From Candidatus Micrarchaeota archaeon RBG_16_49_10 (GTDB lineage: Archaea; Aenigmatarchaeota; Aenigmatarchaeia; CG10238-14): a stretch of 31,042 nucleotides of DNA. Below are positions 14,907-23,716 of the stretch, one piece after another. The DNA is taken from assembly GCA_001784635.1 (NCBI GenBank), contig MFRS01000021.1:1-31042 (forward strand), written 5' to 3'. Made by a program: the position numbers and the translations under genes. The notes beneath the pieces were generated by a model. That model had not been told where the DNA came from, did no database searches, and was given only the letters and a program-made list of their open reading frames with translations. The number at the start of each line of letters is the position of its first letter. The first letter of the stretch is position 1.

Positions 14907-16775
14907 ATGGAAAAAACGAAAAAGGCATTTTTACTCCTAATATTTCTCGATTCTATTTTCGCCCTCGTTTACTTCATTAACCCCGGGAGTTTCCTGATAC
15001 CAGCGATTTCCGCCTCGGTCTTTCTGCTGCTCTTACCGCGTCTGGCAAGGAACGTCACAAAGTACGACATAGACTTTCTCTTCCTCCTCAGCATTTCCGC
15101 CACCCTCCTCTTCAGCGTCTACGCGACCTCAGTCAACGAAAGGCCGTACTTCGAGGTCTCAATGCTGCTTTGCAACATGTACCTCGTCTCCAAGCTGGTT
15201 GAAAGGAAGGCGATGGAGAGGGCTGAGGAAAGCTTCTCAGACCTTTTCGAGATGCTCCCTAAAAAGGTCATCGTCATAAAAAGGGGGAAACAGGTCGAAA
15301 TTGGAATAGGCGAAATCAATGTGGGCGACAGGATCATCCTGAATCCGGGGAAGAAGGTTCCGGCAGACGGCAAGATACTCTCCGGCTTTTGCTCGGTCAA
15401 CGAGAGGATGATAACAGGGGAGAGCGCGGATGTCGAGAAAAGAATGGGTGACAGGCTGATAGCTGGGACAATCCTGACGAACGGCTCGGTGAAGATGTCA
15501 GTTGAGAAGGTTGGGGAGGGCACATACCTGAGCCAGATTTTGGGGTTGGTCAGGGAGGCGCAAAAAGCGAAGACCAACACAACCTTCCGGATAGAGAAAA
15601 CCTACAGGAAGCTCGTCACGGGAGTGATAGTTTCATCATTTCTTTGTTTCCTGTTCTGGCGTTACTTGTTTCCGCAGACTCTCTACATATCCCTCAGGAA
15701 CAGCATATCAGTCCTTGTCGTGTCTTCGAACGCCTCCCTTGTGCTCGCAACCCCGCTGACCCTCATCTTCTCGGTGACCAACGCCTCCAAAAAAGGGATA
15801 ATAATGAAGAGGGGCCAGACACTTGAGGACTTCAGCAGGATAAGCACATACATCTTCGACAAGACCGGCACGCTGACCTTCGGCACGCCCAAGATAATCA
15901 GGGTAAGGACCTTCGGCAGCCTTTCAGAGAACGAGGTGATAGCCATGGCAGCCAGCGCGGAAAAAAGTTCCCCAAGTGGCATAGGGAAAACGCTTGTGGA
16001 GGAAGCTGGAAGGAGGAGGCTGAAACTCAGGCAGACGAAAAGGTTCAGTGAGCAGCACGGCTCCGGAGTGTTTTGCAAAATCGTGAATAAGGAAATCTAT
16101 GTCGGCACGCGAGAATTCATGCAGAAAAATCAAATCAAATCCCCTAGGACTAACGGCATAAATGGAAACATCTTTGTGGCCGTCGATGGCAGGCTGGAGG
16201 GAGCGATAGAGATAATGGACGAGGAGAGAAAAGGGTCGAGGGACCTTATGGATTTCCTGAAGTCCAAAAACAAGGATGTGGTGATGCTCACCGGCGACAC
16301 GGAAAAGATTGCGAGGGCGACATCGGAGAGCCTGAGCATCCGGAAATTCCACTGGGGCCTGAGCCCAGAAAAAAAACTTAAGATAGTGGAGGGCTACCAG
16401 AAGAGGTCGAGGATTGTGATGGTGGGCGACGGGATAAATGACGCGCCTGCGCTAGCCATGGCAGACGTAGGCATATCCATAGACACGGACAACGACCTGG
16501 CCTCGGAGACCGCCGATGTGGTCCTGCTAAAGAACGACATAAGTCTGATAAAGCATCTCTTCCTACTGAGCGAGGAGGCCGAAAAAAAAATAAGGCAGAA
16601 CTTCTTCTGGACATACCTATATAATTCTGTTGCCGTAATTGTTGTTGGTGGGGGCTTGTTTTTGGTTGCGGGTTATTGGGTGGACCCGTTAATCGCTTCA
16701 GCCGCAAGCATATCGAGCGGGCTCTCGGTGCTGCTCAATTCAATGTCTTTGAGGAATGGTTTCCATGATAGTTAA
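14907..16775 (+). CDS. P1B-like P-type ATPase lacking CPC and HP motifs
   Basis: 622 residues with the P1B layout: no N-terminal metal-binding domain, actuator loop with T170-G-E-S, six to eight membrane helices, phosphorylated D318 in FDKTGTLT, MLTGDT, and D508 in GDGINDAPALAMADVG, with a final helix like heavy-metal ATPases. The catalytic cycle residues are therefore all present. However, the membrane motif that is CPC in Cu/Ag/Zn/Cd pumps reads S274-N-A276 (followed by SLVLATP), and the nucleotide-domain HP pair is replaced by SG in EKSSPSGIGKTLVEEA. The ion may differ from the classical soft metals. 16 bases follow the methylthiotransferase; the stop overlaps the next gene. Confidence 0.92.
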   Translation: MEKTKKAFLLLIFLDSIFALVYFINPGSFLIPAISASVFLLLLPRLARNVTKYDIDFLFLLSISATLLFSVYATSVNERPYFEVSMLLCNMYLVSKLVERKAMERAEESFSDLFEMLPKKVIVIKRGKQVEIGIGEINVGDRIILNPGKKVPADGKILSGFCSVNERMITGESADVEKRMGDRLIAGTILTNGSVKMSVEKVGEGTYLSQILGLVREAQKAKTNTTFRIEKTYRKLVTGVIVSSFLCFLFWRYLFPQTLYISLRNSISVLVVSSNASLVLATPLTLIFSVTNASKKGIIMKRGQTLEDFSRISTYIFDKTGTLTFGTPKIIRVRTFGSLSENEVIAMAASAEKSSPSGIGKTLVEEAGRRRLKLRQTKRFSEQHGSGVFCKIVNKEIYVGTREFMQKNQIKSPRTNGINGNIFVAVDGRLEGAIEIMDEERKGSRDLMDFLKSKNKDVVMLTGDTEKIARATSESLSIRKFHWGLSPEKKLKIVEGYQKRSRIVMVGDGINDAPALAMADVGISIDTDNDLASETADVVLLKNDISLIKHLFLLSEEAEKKIRQNFFWTYLYNSVAVIVVGGGLFLVAGYWVDPLIASAASISSGLSVLLNSMSLRNGFHDS

Positions 16776-17040
16776 GCTGCTCGGCCTGGTGGACATACTG
16801 GCTTCCTTGGTTTTGCTGACATCGAGGTTCATGCCGGAGAAGGTGTTAATGGCGTTCGGATTCTACCTGTTGATAAAGGGCCTGCTGTTCAACATATTCG
16901 GCCTGAATGCGGTGAGCCTGATTGACGCAGCCATCGGGGCGTTCATGTTGATAGGCGTCTACACGGGCTTTTCGATAACATTCTTCCGGGTGCTTTTTTT
17001 CGTGTTCCTTGTGCAGAAGGGGGTATTCAGCTTTTTTTGA
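16765..17040 (+). CDS. Small three-helix membrane protein
   Basis: 91 residues from ATG 16765 (GAGG 11 bases upstream); an in-frame ATG at 16756 has no room for a ribosome site. Almost entirely hydrophobic, with about three membrane helices. Overlaps the ATPase end by 11 bases, so it belongs to that operon and might be an accessory subunit. No family recognised. Confidence 0.7.
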   Translation: MIVKLLGLVDILASLVLLTSRFMPEKVLMAFGFYLLIKGLLFNIFGLNAVSLIDAAIGAFMLIGVYTGFSITFFRVLFFVFLVQKGVFSFF

Positions 17041-17078
17041 AATTTCTTTCGGCTTACTTCACGGCAACACACAAACAA

Positions 17079-17086
17079 TTATATTA
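17079..17086 (+). promoter_or_regulatory. TATA box of cysteine-rich gene 1
   Basis: TTATATTA centred 25-26 bases before ATG 17108. The following A-rich stretch and the start ATGCGTAAAGT are nearly the same as those of cysteine-rich gene 2 (29103-29110 box, ATG 29082), so promoter and signal-peptide start were duplicated together. Confidence 0.7.
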
Positions 17087-17107
17087 CCGAAAAAAATAAT
17101 AATAGGT

Positions 17108-18883
17108 ATGCGTAAAGTGGTCTTTTTCATATTTTTAGCATTCTTTATCCTTCTTTTAGACAATGTCACTGCTGGTACTTGCACGAGTCATTTCGATAAA
17201 GATTGCTATAACGGGGACCTTTATTGGTATGACAGCTGCCGAAACAGGCAAGAGTTGGCCCAAGATTGCGGGAATGGAGTCTGTCAATATAAACAGTGTT
17301 GCACGCCGAGTTGCTCAGGGAAACAATGTGGGTCGGATGGTTGTTTTGGGAGTTGCGGAACCTGCGCTTTAGGGAAACATTGCCAAAATGGAATGTGCGT
17401 TGCTTGCATAAACCACTACAGCAAAAATTGCTATGGCGGGGACGCTTATTGGTATGACAACTGTGACCATAGGCAAGAGCTGATTCAGGATTGCGGCTCT
17501 TCAGGTTGCCAAAATGGGCAGTGTGTAAGTCCAACCTGCACGCCGAACTGTGCAGGAAAGCAATGCGGACCAGATGGTTGCCAAGGGAGTTGTGGAACCT
17601 GCACGTCAGGGAAACATTGTCAAAACGGGGTGTGCGTTTCTTGCATAAACCACTACAGCAAAGGTTGTTATGGTAGCGGTCTTTATTGGTATGACAACTG
17701 TGACCATAGGCAAGAGCTGATTCAGGATTGCGGCACTGCAGGTTGCCAAAACGGGCAGTGTCTGAGTTCATCAACAACTACGAGTCCCCCCCCATCAAAT
17801 AATTGTGGGAATGGTAATATCGACTCCGGTGAACAGTGCGACAAGACCAACCTCAACGGCAAGACATGCAAAACTCTTGGTTATAATGGTGGAACACTAT
17901 CCTGCTCATCTTCCTGTAAGTTTATAACAACCGGATGCACTAATTGCCAACCCCATGCATATAAAAAATGTAGCTATGGAAGGTCTACGTGGTTCGATAC
18001 ATGCAATAATCCTAATGAAGTTTATGACGATTGTACTGGAAAAGGATGTGACGAAAAGACGGGGGAGTGTTGTAACCCCAATGAGAAAATATACAAGAAA
18101 TGTCAAAGAGATGATATTTATTGGTTTAACAGTTGTGATTTGCCAGGAGATATCGCAGAGGACTGCCAATTGGGTTGTAGTGATGGGCAAACGTACTGTT
18201 TTACTGAAAGCCAGTGCGCTGGAACGAACAAAGATTGTAACCCATATGATAATAACGTCTGGTTGATTGATGGGTGCAGAAATTTTTTACAAAAGTTGGA
18301 AGACTGTGATTATGGTTGTTTCAATGGAAAATGTGATCCTCCTCCACCCTCATCCTGTGGTAATATGGTAGTGGATCCTGGAGAGGTTTGCGATACAGCC
18401 AAAGATGGGTACTGTGTTGGCTGTGTAGTCAATTGTGTCCAGGGGAGTTTCAATAAGGTGTATAAGTGTGTGGATTGTAAAAAATATGAAATTCAGGATT
18501 GGGCTTGTAACGAAAATTGTGGGGCAACGGACCACGAGTGTTTGAGCTTGAAGCCTGGTATGAAATGCGGTTTCCCTCTGAGGGTTGGGACTTGCAGTAA
18601 TGACTGTGAATGCCGAGTCTTTTCTCCAATGTTGTCTTCACCCCCAAAAGTTTTAGAATCCACAAACATAACAATTCAAAACTGCGAATATGCTATTTTG
18701 ATAACAAAAATAAAATACGACAACCAACCTCAACAAATTTCAGTTAAGGTGATGAAAGGGTATAATGTCACTTATACAACACCTTTTTTAGTAGATGAAG
18801 GGGACATACTGCTCCACAGCATCTGCCTCAAGCCTACCGTTTCTTCAGAGAAGACATCCTTCCCGATACTGCCGGCAGGCTAA
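17108..18883 (+). CDS. Cysteine-rich secreted protein 1 (family A)
   Basis: 591 residues. Signal peptide MRKVVFFIFLAFFILLLDNVTAG, then dozens of cysteines, then a C-terminal domain of about 85 residues. A module of about 35 residues recurs six times: K-x-C-Y-x-G-x-x-Y-W-(Y/F)-(D/N)-x-C, 6-9 residues, (E/D)-x-C, then C-x-x-G-x-C. It alternates with CxGKQCGxDGCxGSCGTC units. Residues about 238-290 (CGNGNIDSGEQCD ... GYNGGTLSCSSSCKF) match the Myxococcus-type disulfide repeat. The C-terminal part (SPPKVxEStNITIQNCxY ... YNVTYTTP ... HSICLKP) is shared with the genes at 27454 and 29834. No membrane anchor at the end, so it is released or held by other means. AT-richer than neighbours. Function unknown; adhesion or cell-cell contact is a guess. 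Start chosen from TATA spacing. Confidence 0.85.
   Translation: MRKVVFFIFLAFFILLLDNVTAGTCTSHFDKDCYNGDLYWYDSCRNRQELAQDCGNGVCQYKQCCTPSCSGKQCGSDGCFGSCGTCALGKHCQNGMCVACINHYSKNCYGGDAYWYDNCDHRQELIQDCGSSGCQNGQCVSPTCTPNCAGKQCGPDGCQGSCGTCTSGKHCQNGVCVSCINHYSKGCYGSGLYWYDNCDHRQELIQDCGTAGCQNGQCLSSSTTTSPPPSNNCGNGNIDSGEQCDKTNLNGKTCKTLGYNGGTLSCSSSCKFITTGCTNCQPHAYKKCSYGRSTWFDTCNNPNEVYDDCTGKGCDEKTGECCNPNEKIYKKCQRDDIYWFNSCDLPGDIAEDCQLGCSDGQTYCFTESQCAGTNKDCNPYDNNVWLIDGCRNFLQKLEDCDYGCFNGKCDPPPPSSCGNMVVDPGEVCDTAKDGYCVGCVVNCVQGSFNKVYKCVDCKKYEIQDWACNENCGATDHECLSLKPGMKCGFPLRVGTCSNDCECRVFSPMLSSPPKVLESTNITIQNCEYAILITKIKYDNQPQQISVKVMKGYNVTYTTPFLVDEGDILLHSICLKPTVSSEKTSFPILPAG
17446..17734 (+). repeat. Exact 52-bp direct repeat, 237-bp period
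   Basis: Bases 17446-17497 and 17683-17734 are identical, a period of 237 bases or 79 codons. The surrounding sequence is a near copy, and a more diverged first unit starts near 17177. The high identity points to recent tandem duplication within the cysteine-rich gene. Confidence 0.85.
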
Positions 18884-19063
18884 ACCAGGATCCTCGTCTT
18901 CTATCTCCGATGACTTGCTGACCCTTCAAGTTGTATCTCCATCAGCGATAAGTCACTCGCCCGTGTCTATTATAAATATCCACTCCACAAATACTAGTCT
19001 TGTCTTTTCGTTTATGGCACCTACTACAGTGCTATATATTCTGTTTTGCTTAAAGGTAATTCT

Positions 19064-21901
19064 ATGACAGCTCCTGCCCAAAAGGTGAAGATGGGGAACG
19101 AGGACATTTTTTCTAGCCTCAGCAAGGACCTTAGAGAAGTCCTGTCCAAAAGCAATCTCAAGAAGCCGTCAATAATTCAGGAAAAGTCGATAGCGCCCAT
19201 ACTCAAAGGCGAAAACATACTCCTCATATCACCGACAGGCTCCGGAAAAACTCTGGCCACCATGCTGCCGATATTCGACCTCTGGGTGAAGGAGAAGCCG
19301 AAACCGATAAGCATCCTCTACATCACTCCGCTTAAGAGCCTCAACAGGAACCTCTTCGAGGGGATGATATGGTGGGGCAGGGAGATAGGGATGGAGATAT
19401 CCGTCAGGCACGGCGACACCACACAATACGAGAGGAAGAAGCAGGCGGACTTCCCCGACGACATGCTGATAGTGACGCCGGAAACACTACAGGCGATAAT
19501 GACCGGGAAGAAGCTGAAGGAGCACCTGAGGAACGTGAAGAGGGTCATAGTCGATGAGGTGCACAGCATGGTGGAGTCCAAGAGGGGGACGCAGCTTTCG
19601 ATAGGATTGGAGAGGCTGAGGAACCTTTCCGGTGACTTCCAGCTCATATCGCTTTCCGCTACGATAGGCTCCCCTGAATACATAGCCAACTTCATCTCCG
19701 GCGGGAGGAAGATGAGGATAATTGACGCCTTCGACGAGAAGGCGATGGACATAAGGGTGATATCCCCTAAAATCACTAAGGAGGACCATGAAATCTCCGA
19801 GAAGATCTTCACACCCCTTGAAGTCTCCGCCAGATTGAGGACGACCCACGAGCTGATAAAGGCGAACACTTCAACCCTTGTCTTCAGCAACACGCGCGAC
19901 TTCGCCGAGATACTCACATCCAGGCTGAGACAGGTCTACCCGCAGACGCCGATAGCGAACCACCACAGCAGCCTCAGCAAGAACGTGAGGGTGGAGACGG
20001 AGGAGAAGTTCAAGAACCAGGAGTACAAGGCCATAGTATGCACGTCAAGCCTGGAGCTGGGGATAGACATAGGGTCGATAGACTTCATACTGCAGTACCA
20101 GTCACCGAGGCAGGTCTCCAAGCTCATCCAGAGGGTCGGGAGGGCAGGCCACTCGATAGGCAGGGTTTCTAAAGGAGTCATAATCGCTTCGGACATCGAC
20201 GACATCTTCGAGTCCGCTGTGATAGCTAGGAAATCCCTCAAGGGGGAGCTGGAGCCGATAAAGTCGCATGAGAACGCCTTGGATGTGATGGCCGGTCAGA
20301 TAATAGGGATACTGATGGAGAAGAACGCAGATCTGGACGAGATATACTCCACCATAAGGAGGGCCTACCCCTACAGGGACATCAAGAAGGAGCAGGTCCT
20401 GGAGGTGGTGCAGCAGCTAAACAGCACAAGGTACCTCTTCGTCAACGAGGGCAGCCTCAAGTTCTCCAGGAATGGCAGGCTCTTTTACTTCGACAACCTA
20501 AGCACCATCCCGGACACCAAGAGCTACACCGTGATAAACATGATCACCAACGAGAAAGTGGGGTCCCTCGACGAGGAGTTCGTGGCAATGAGCGGGAATC
20601 CTGGAACAGTCTTCGTCATCAAGGGGGACACCTGGAAAATAATATCCGTCGAGACGGGGAAGATTTATGTCGAGCCCGTGGGGGTCGCGGAGGCGGCAAT
20701 CCCAGGATGGGAGGGAGACCTTATGCCGGTCCCCTTCGAAGTCGCACAGGAGGTCGGGAGGCTGAGGGAGGACATCGCAAAGCTGATCCAAAAACACCCC
20801 AAAGAGAAGGCAATCAAGGAGATAATGGGCAAGTACCCCGTGGATGAGGCTTCGGCGGAGAAGATGTACGACATCGTCAAAAAGCAGGTGAAAGATTCTG
20901 CAATACCATCGGACACGAGGGTTCTTATAGAGTCGCAGGCGGACAGTATCGTCATCCACACATGCCTCGGGAGCAACGCCAACGAGACCTTGGGGCGCTT
21001 CATATCGACAGCCCTGGCGCCTAAAGTGGGTTCCGTCTCCCTGAGGACAGACCCCTACAGGATCATAATAGGCATGCAGGTGCTCAACGCAGATCTGATA
21101 AGGGACGTGCTCTTCAAGACGGTGCCGGGGATGGTGGAGGACTACATCGAAATCAATCTTTCGAACTCCAAGCTGTTCCAGTGGAAGTTCATCCACGTGG
21201 CGAAGAGGTTCGGGATTATAAGCAGGGGGGCCGACTTCTCCAGGATAAGGATAAGCAAGATAATAGACCTCTACTCCGGGACGCCGGTCTGGAAGGAGAC
21301 GCTGAGGGAAATAAAGGTCGACAAGCTGGACATAGACAGGGCGGTGGACTTCCTTAAGAGGATACAGTCGGGCAGGCTGGAGGTGGTCCTCAGGAAGGGC
21401 ATGTCGCCTATTGGGAAGTTGGGCATCAAGGAGAGGAGCGAGCTCATAGGTCCCGAGGACCCGGACCTGAACATCCTGGAGATATTCGAGAGGAGGCTTT
21501 TGGCGAAGAAGGTGAGGCTGCTATGCCTGAACTGCGGCGAGTGGTCGCAGATGGAGATGGTGAAGGATTTGTCCGAGGAGATCAGGTGCCCGAAGTGCAG
21601 GGCGAAGCTTATCGGGATGACAAGGGACAGCGACATGGAGACGGAGAAGATAGTGAGGAAAAACCTCAAAAAGATTGAGCTAACCGGCGAGGAGGTGGAG
21701 AGGCTCGACAGGATAAACGATACATCGGACCTGATAATCGTCTATGGGAGGAAGGCTGTGGAGGCATTGGCTGTGAGGGGAGTGGGGCCAAGGGCCGCGA
21801 GGAGGCTTCTGGCGAGGATGTATGCTACCAGGGAGGACTTCATGAAGAGCCTTCTCGAGGCGGAGAGGCAGTTCATCAGGACGAAGAAGTTCTGGGGCTG
21901 A
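19064..21901 (+). CDS. lhr: Lhr-type superfamily 2 helicase
   Basis: 945 residues from ATG 19064, 28 bases after a TATATAT box. Large helicase-related protein, an ATP-driven 3'-5' translocase on DNA or RNA:DNA implicated in archaeal and bacterial repair or RNA metabolism. Motifs: TGSGKT (58-63), D164-E-V-H, SLSATIGSP, TSSLELGIDIGSIDF, and QRVGRAGHSIGR. The winged-helix and Lhr-core regions follow. A zinc ribbon of C821-x2-C824 and C842-x2-C845 lies near the C-terminus, followed by a helical tail with GVGPRAARRLL resembling a helix-hairpin-helix. The ribbon and tail mark an archaeal Lhr subtype. Single-gene transcript. Confidence 0.95.
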   Translation: MTAPAQKVKMGNEDIFSSLSKDLREVLSKSNLKKPSIIQEKSIAPILKGENILLISPTGSGKTLATMLPIFDLWVKEKPKPISILYITPLKSLNRNLFEGMIWWGREIGMEISVRHGDTTQYERKKQADFPDDMLIVTPETLQAIMTGKKLKEHLRNVKRVIVDEVHSMVESKRGTQLSIGLERLRNLSGDFQLISLSATIGSPEYIANFISGGRKMRIIDAFDEKAMDIRVISPKITKEDHEISEKIFTPLEVSARLRTTHELIKANTSTLVFSNTRDFAEILTSRLRQVYPQTPIANHHSSLSKNVRVETEEKFKNQEYKAIVCTSSLELGIDIGSIDFILQYQSPRQVSKLIQRVGRAGHSIGRVSKGVIIASDIDDIFESAVIARKSLKGELEPIKSHENALDVMAGQIIGILMEKNADLDEIYSTIRRAYPYRDIKKEQVLEVVQQLNSTRYLFVNEGSLKFSRNGRLFYFDNLSTIPDTKSYTVINMITNEKVGSLDEEFVAMSGNPGTVFVIKGDTWKIISVETGKIYVEPVGVAEAAIPGWEGDLMPVPFEVAQEVGRLREDIAKLIQKHPKEKAIKEIMGKYPVDEASAEKMYDIVKKQVKDSAIPSDTRVLIESQADSIVIHTCLGSNANETLGRFISTALAPKVGSVSLRTDPYRIIIGMQVLNADLIRDVLFKTVPGMVEDYIEINLSNSKLFQWKFIHVAKRFGIISRGADFSRIRISKIIDLYSGTPVWKETLREIKVDKLDIDRAVDFLKRIQSGRLEVVLRKGMSPIGKLGIKERSELIGPEDPDLNILEIFERRLLAKKVRLLCLNCGEWSQMEMVKDLSEEIRCPKCRAKLIGMTRDSDMETEKIVRKNLKKIELTGEEVERLDRINDTSDLIIVYGRKAVEALAVRGVGPRAARRLLARMYATREDFMKSLLEAERQFIRTKKFWG

Positions 21902-21930
21902 ATTTAACATCCGATAGCAATAAAAGAGAG

Positions 21931-21940
21931 AATTTAAGTT
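21931..21940 (+). promoter_or_regulatory. TATA box of the 21962 ORF
   Basis: AATTTAAGTT centred 27 bases before ATG 21962, leaderless spacing. Confidence 0.4.
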
Positions 21941-21961
21941 AAGGAATTTAAAAATTCATCA

Positions 21962-22258
21962 ATGAAATACGCAGTGTCTTTAAAAGAATCCCGAGAAACC
22001 ATTTTAAATTCAATATACAGTATCTTTCGATACAAGGGCGAAGTCGAACCAGGTAGGGATGTATCTTTAGGACCTGAATTAGCCGATGATTTTGAAAGGA
22101 TAAAACATTTAATGGGTAGTGTTATTCCATATTACTTTAATTTTGATGGTGATTGCTTAGAAAAATTACGCAACCTTCGCAAGTTCCCTAATACAACATT
22201 AGTTGTCACAACAGCCCTATCAGACGGTGAGTTACTTCGTAAGCTTTCCGGTATTTAA
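21962..22258 (+). CDS. Hypothetical 98-residue protein
   Basis: Starts MKYAVSLKESRETILNSIYS. Mixed helix and strand, acidic, no signal peptide or membrane helix. No family recognised. AT-rich compared with Lhr upstream. It has a TATA box at leaderless spacing, which supports expression. Confidence 0.6.
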   Translation: MKYAVSLKESRETILNSIYSIFRYKGEVEPGRDVSLGPELADDFERIKHLMGSVIPYYFNFDGDCLEKLRNLRKFPNTTLVVTTALSDGELLRKLSGI

Positions 22259-22381
22259 GCGCGAGTATTCTCATGGCACCGGAAAACATGCTTTATTTCG
22301 CAGACAGGGTGTAAGACCTCACTTCATGCCCTAAAACAGCCAATCGAATAAATTTATCTCTGAAATACAATATTTTCTGTC

Positions 22382-22990
22382 ATGGAAATACCTGTGCGCT
22401 ACGAGATTGACACCGAGAAGTTCGATGTGGAGTTCGACAACGTGAAGAAGATTCATGTCGCCGTCGACAAGAAGACCGGGGAGAAGACCAACATAAGCGT
22501 CCTGGGCATACTCCTGCAGATGGGCGTCCTCAAGTCCGCCGAGGAGAGCCAGTGGATGAAGGAGAAGGTCAACCTAATCTTCAAGAGGCTCGATTCCATA
22601 GAGTCCAAGCTTGGGATGCCGGCAAAGAGGCCTCAGACAATCGATGACGAGGAGAGGCCTAAAAGACCGGTGAAAGAGGCCATAGAGGAAGATGACGACG
22701 AGGAGCCGGCCAAGCCGCTAATCCAGAGGCAGAAGAAGCCTGCCGAGAAGAGGGAGGAAAGGAAAAGGGACATGGACATCCTGGACGAGATAGAGGACGA
22801 GGCCGACAGGGTGCTCTCCAAGGAGGAGGGGACCGAGAAGCCAGCGCCCAAATCCACCGGCAAGGACATCAAGAAGGAGATAATGGAAAGGGTACTGGAG
22901 AGTACAATGGACGAAGGTAAAAAAGAAAAAAAATCTCCTAACTCAAAAAAAGAATCCGAAGAAGAGATTGACAACTGGATGGAAATCTAG
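22382..22990 (+). CDS. Charged protein with disordered linker
   Basis: 202 residues. Residues 1-80 look folded (MEIPVRYEIDTEKFDVEFDN, then a helical coiled-coil-like WMKEKVNLIFKRLDSIESKLG). About 80-195 are Glu/Lys/Pro-rich low complexity, with short helical pieces (DILDEIEDEADRVLSKEEG, IKKEIMERVLESTM), ending in DNWMEI. Such a layout suits a scaffold or nucleic-acid or ribosome-associated protein, but no family is recognised. TATA-like AAATTTAT about 29 bases upstream. Its stop is 2 bases from the convergent gene's stop. Confidence 0.75.
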   Translation: MEIPVRYEIDTEKFDVEFDNVKKIHVAVDKKTGEKTNISVLGILLQMGVLKSAEESQWMKEKVNLIFKRLDSIESKLGMPAKRPQTIDDEERPKRPVKEAIEEDDDEEPAKPLIQRQKKPAEKREERKRDMDILDEIEDEADRVLSKEEGTEKPAPKSTGKDIKKEIMERVLESTMDEGKKEKKSPNSKKESEEEIDNWMEI

Positions 22991-22992
22991 CC

Positions 22993-23226
22993 TTACGCTT
23001 TCATCTTTTTCAGTTGCTCTGCCACTTTCTCGACTATTTCCTGAGGGACTGTGAAGGATTTCACGTACCTCTTCGTGCCATCCGGAAACTTGAAGCCCCT
23101 TGAGATGGATACGAACTCGTTCTCGCCTTTCTCGGAAATCGCTTTCTTCCTCGCAACCTCTATGAAATTGTTGTTGCCGAAATCTATTTCCTCAGCCTTC
23201 AATGTCTCATATTCAACTTCTGCCAT
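22993..23226 (-). CDS. PC4-like small protein
   Basis: 77 residues from ATG 23226. The stretch NNFIEVARKKAISEKGENEFVSISRGFKFPDGTKRYVKSFTVP, broken here into FIEVARKKA, EFVSISRGF and PDGTKRYVKSFTVP, resembles the beta-sheet of the PC4/Sub1 ssDNA-binding coactivator fold, followed by a helix. The assignment is by eye and tentative. Unlike most genes here it has a leader of about 22 nt with a strong Shine-Dalgarno (GGAGG, 23239-23235) and a TATA box TTAAATAG at 23271-23278. Confidence 0.6.
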   Translation of the reverse strand: MAEVEYETLKAEEIDFGNNNFIEVARKKAISEKGENEFVSISRGFKFPDGTKRYVKSFTVPQEIVEKVAEQLKKMKA

Positions 23227-23323
23227 GTTCAAAACCTCCGTATGTCTTTGAAATTGTTGAAAATTCAGGCTTAAATAGTTTACAGGAACGCAAAGGGGAG
23301 AGGCCTTAACTGACTACAAAAGG

Positions 23324-23533
23324 CTAAGGCATTTGGTTGGTGGCTATCCTATACATGATTTCAATGATGTTCCCTTCTGTTATGCCTAAAAAATTTATTC
23401 CTAGTCTCGCACACAAAGATGAATCATAACAATCACTAATCGCTCTGGCCCTTAATAATTTGTAGTCCTTCCTTTGACACAAAAATTTTAATATTTCTTC
23501 ATATGTAGGTAATACAGATACTGTTTGATTCAT
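23324..23533 (-). CDS. Hypothetical 69-residue protein
   Basis: From ATG 23533 (MNQTVSVLPTYEEILKFL). A TATA box TTAAATAG (23556-23563) is 26 bases upstream, so the longer frame to 23572 is excluded. Mostly helical, three cysteines, no recognised family. AT-rich. Confidence 0.5.
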   Translation of the reverse strand: MNQTVSVLPTYEEILKFLCQRKDYKLLRARAISDCYDSSLCARLGINFLGITEGNIIEIMYRIATNQMP

Positions 23534-23603
23534 AATTTTAACTGACAAATAACAGTTAAATAGCCTTTGCAACTTAGAAAAACCACATTTATTTTAGGAA
23601 GAA

Positions 23604-23693
23604 TGGGCTGGGCCGGATTTGAACCGGCGGCCGCTCGGTTATCAGCCGACTAAGCATAAAATTTGTGCTCCAGCCAGACTAAGCTACCAGCCC
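23604..23693 (-). tRNA. tRNA-Ile(GAU) with 15-nt intron at 27/28
   Basis: Acceptor GGGCTGG/CCAGCCC, discriminator A, T arm CCGG-TTCAAAT-CCGG, anticodon GAU (23643-23641). Colinear reading leaves extra bases between the D arm and anticodon stem and a G-G clash at 27-43. Removing 23664-23650 restores CUCGG/CCGAG. The BHB supports this: GAGC (exon) with GCUU (intron end), bulges ACA (AC|A) and AGU (AG|U). Position 27/28 is non-canonical. Mature length 75 nt, CCA not encoded. Confidence 0.92.
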
Positions 23694-23716
23694 ATGCAAA
23701 ATTATTCAGTTGTCAA

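Noticed and set aside
17166..17777. 203-codon antisense frame in Cys-rich gene 1
   Set aside because: Its repeats are just the mirror of the plus-strand tandem repeats.
18884..19063. Possible C/D box RNA near CGATGACTTGCTGA
   Set aside because: The boxes are only 4 bases apart and the C box departs from consensus; only the Lhr promoter is supported.
20498..21196. 232-codon antisense frame in Lhr
   Set aside because: Same shadow effect; the plus-strand protein is unambiguous.
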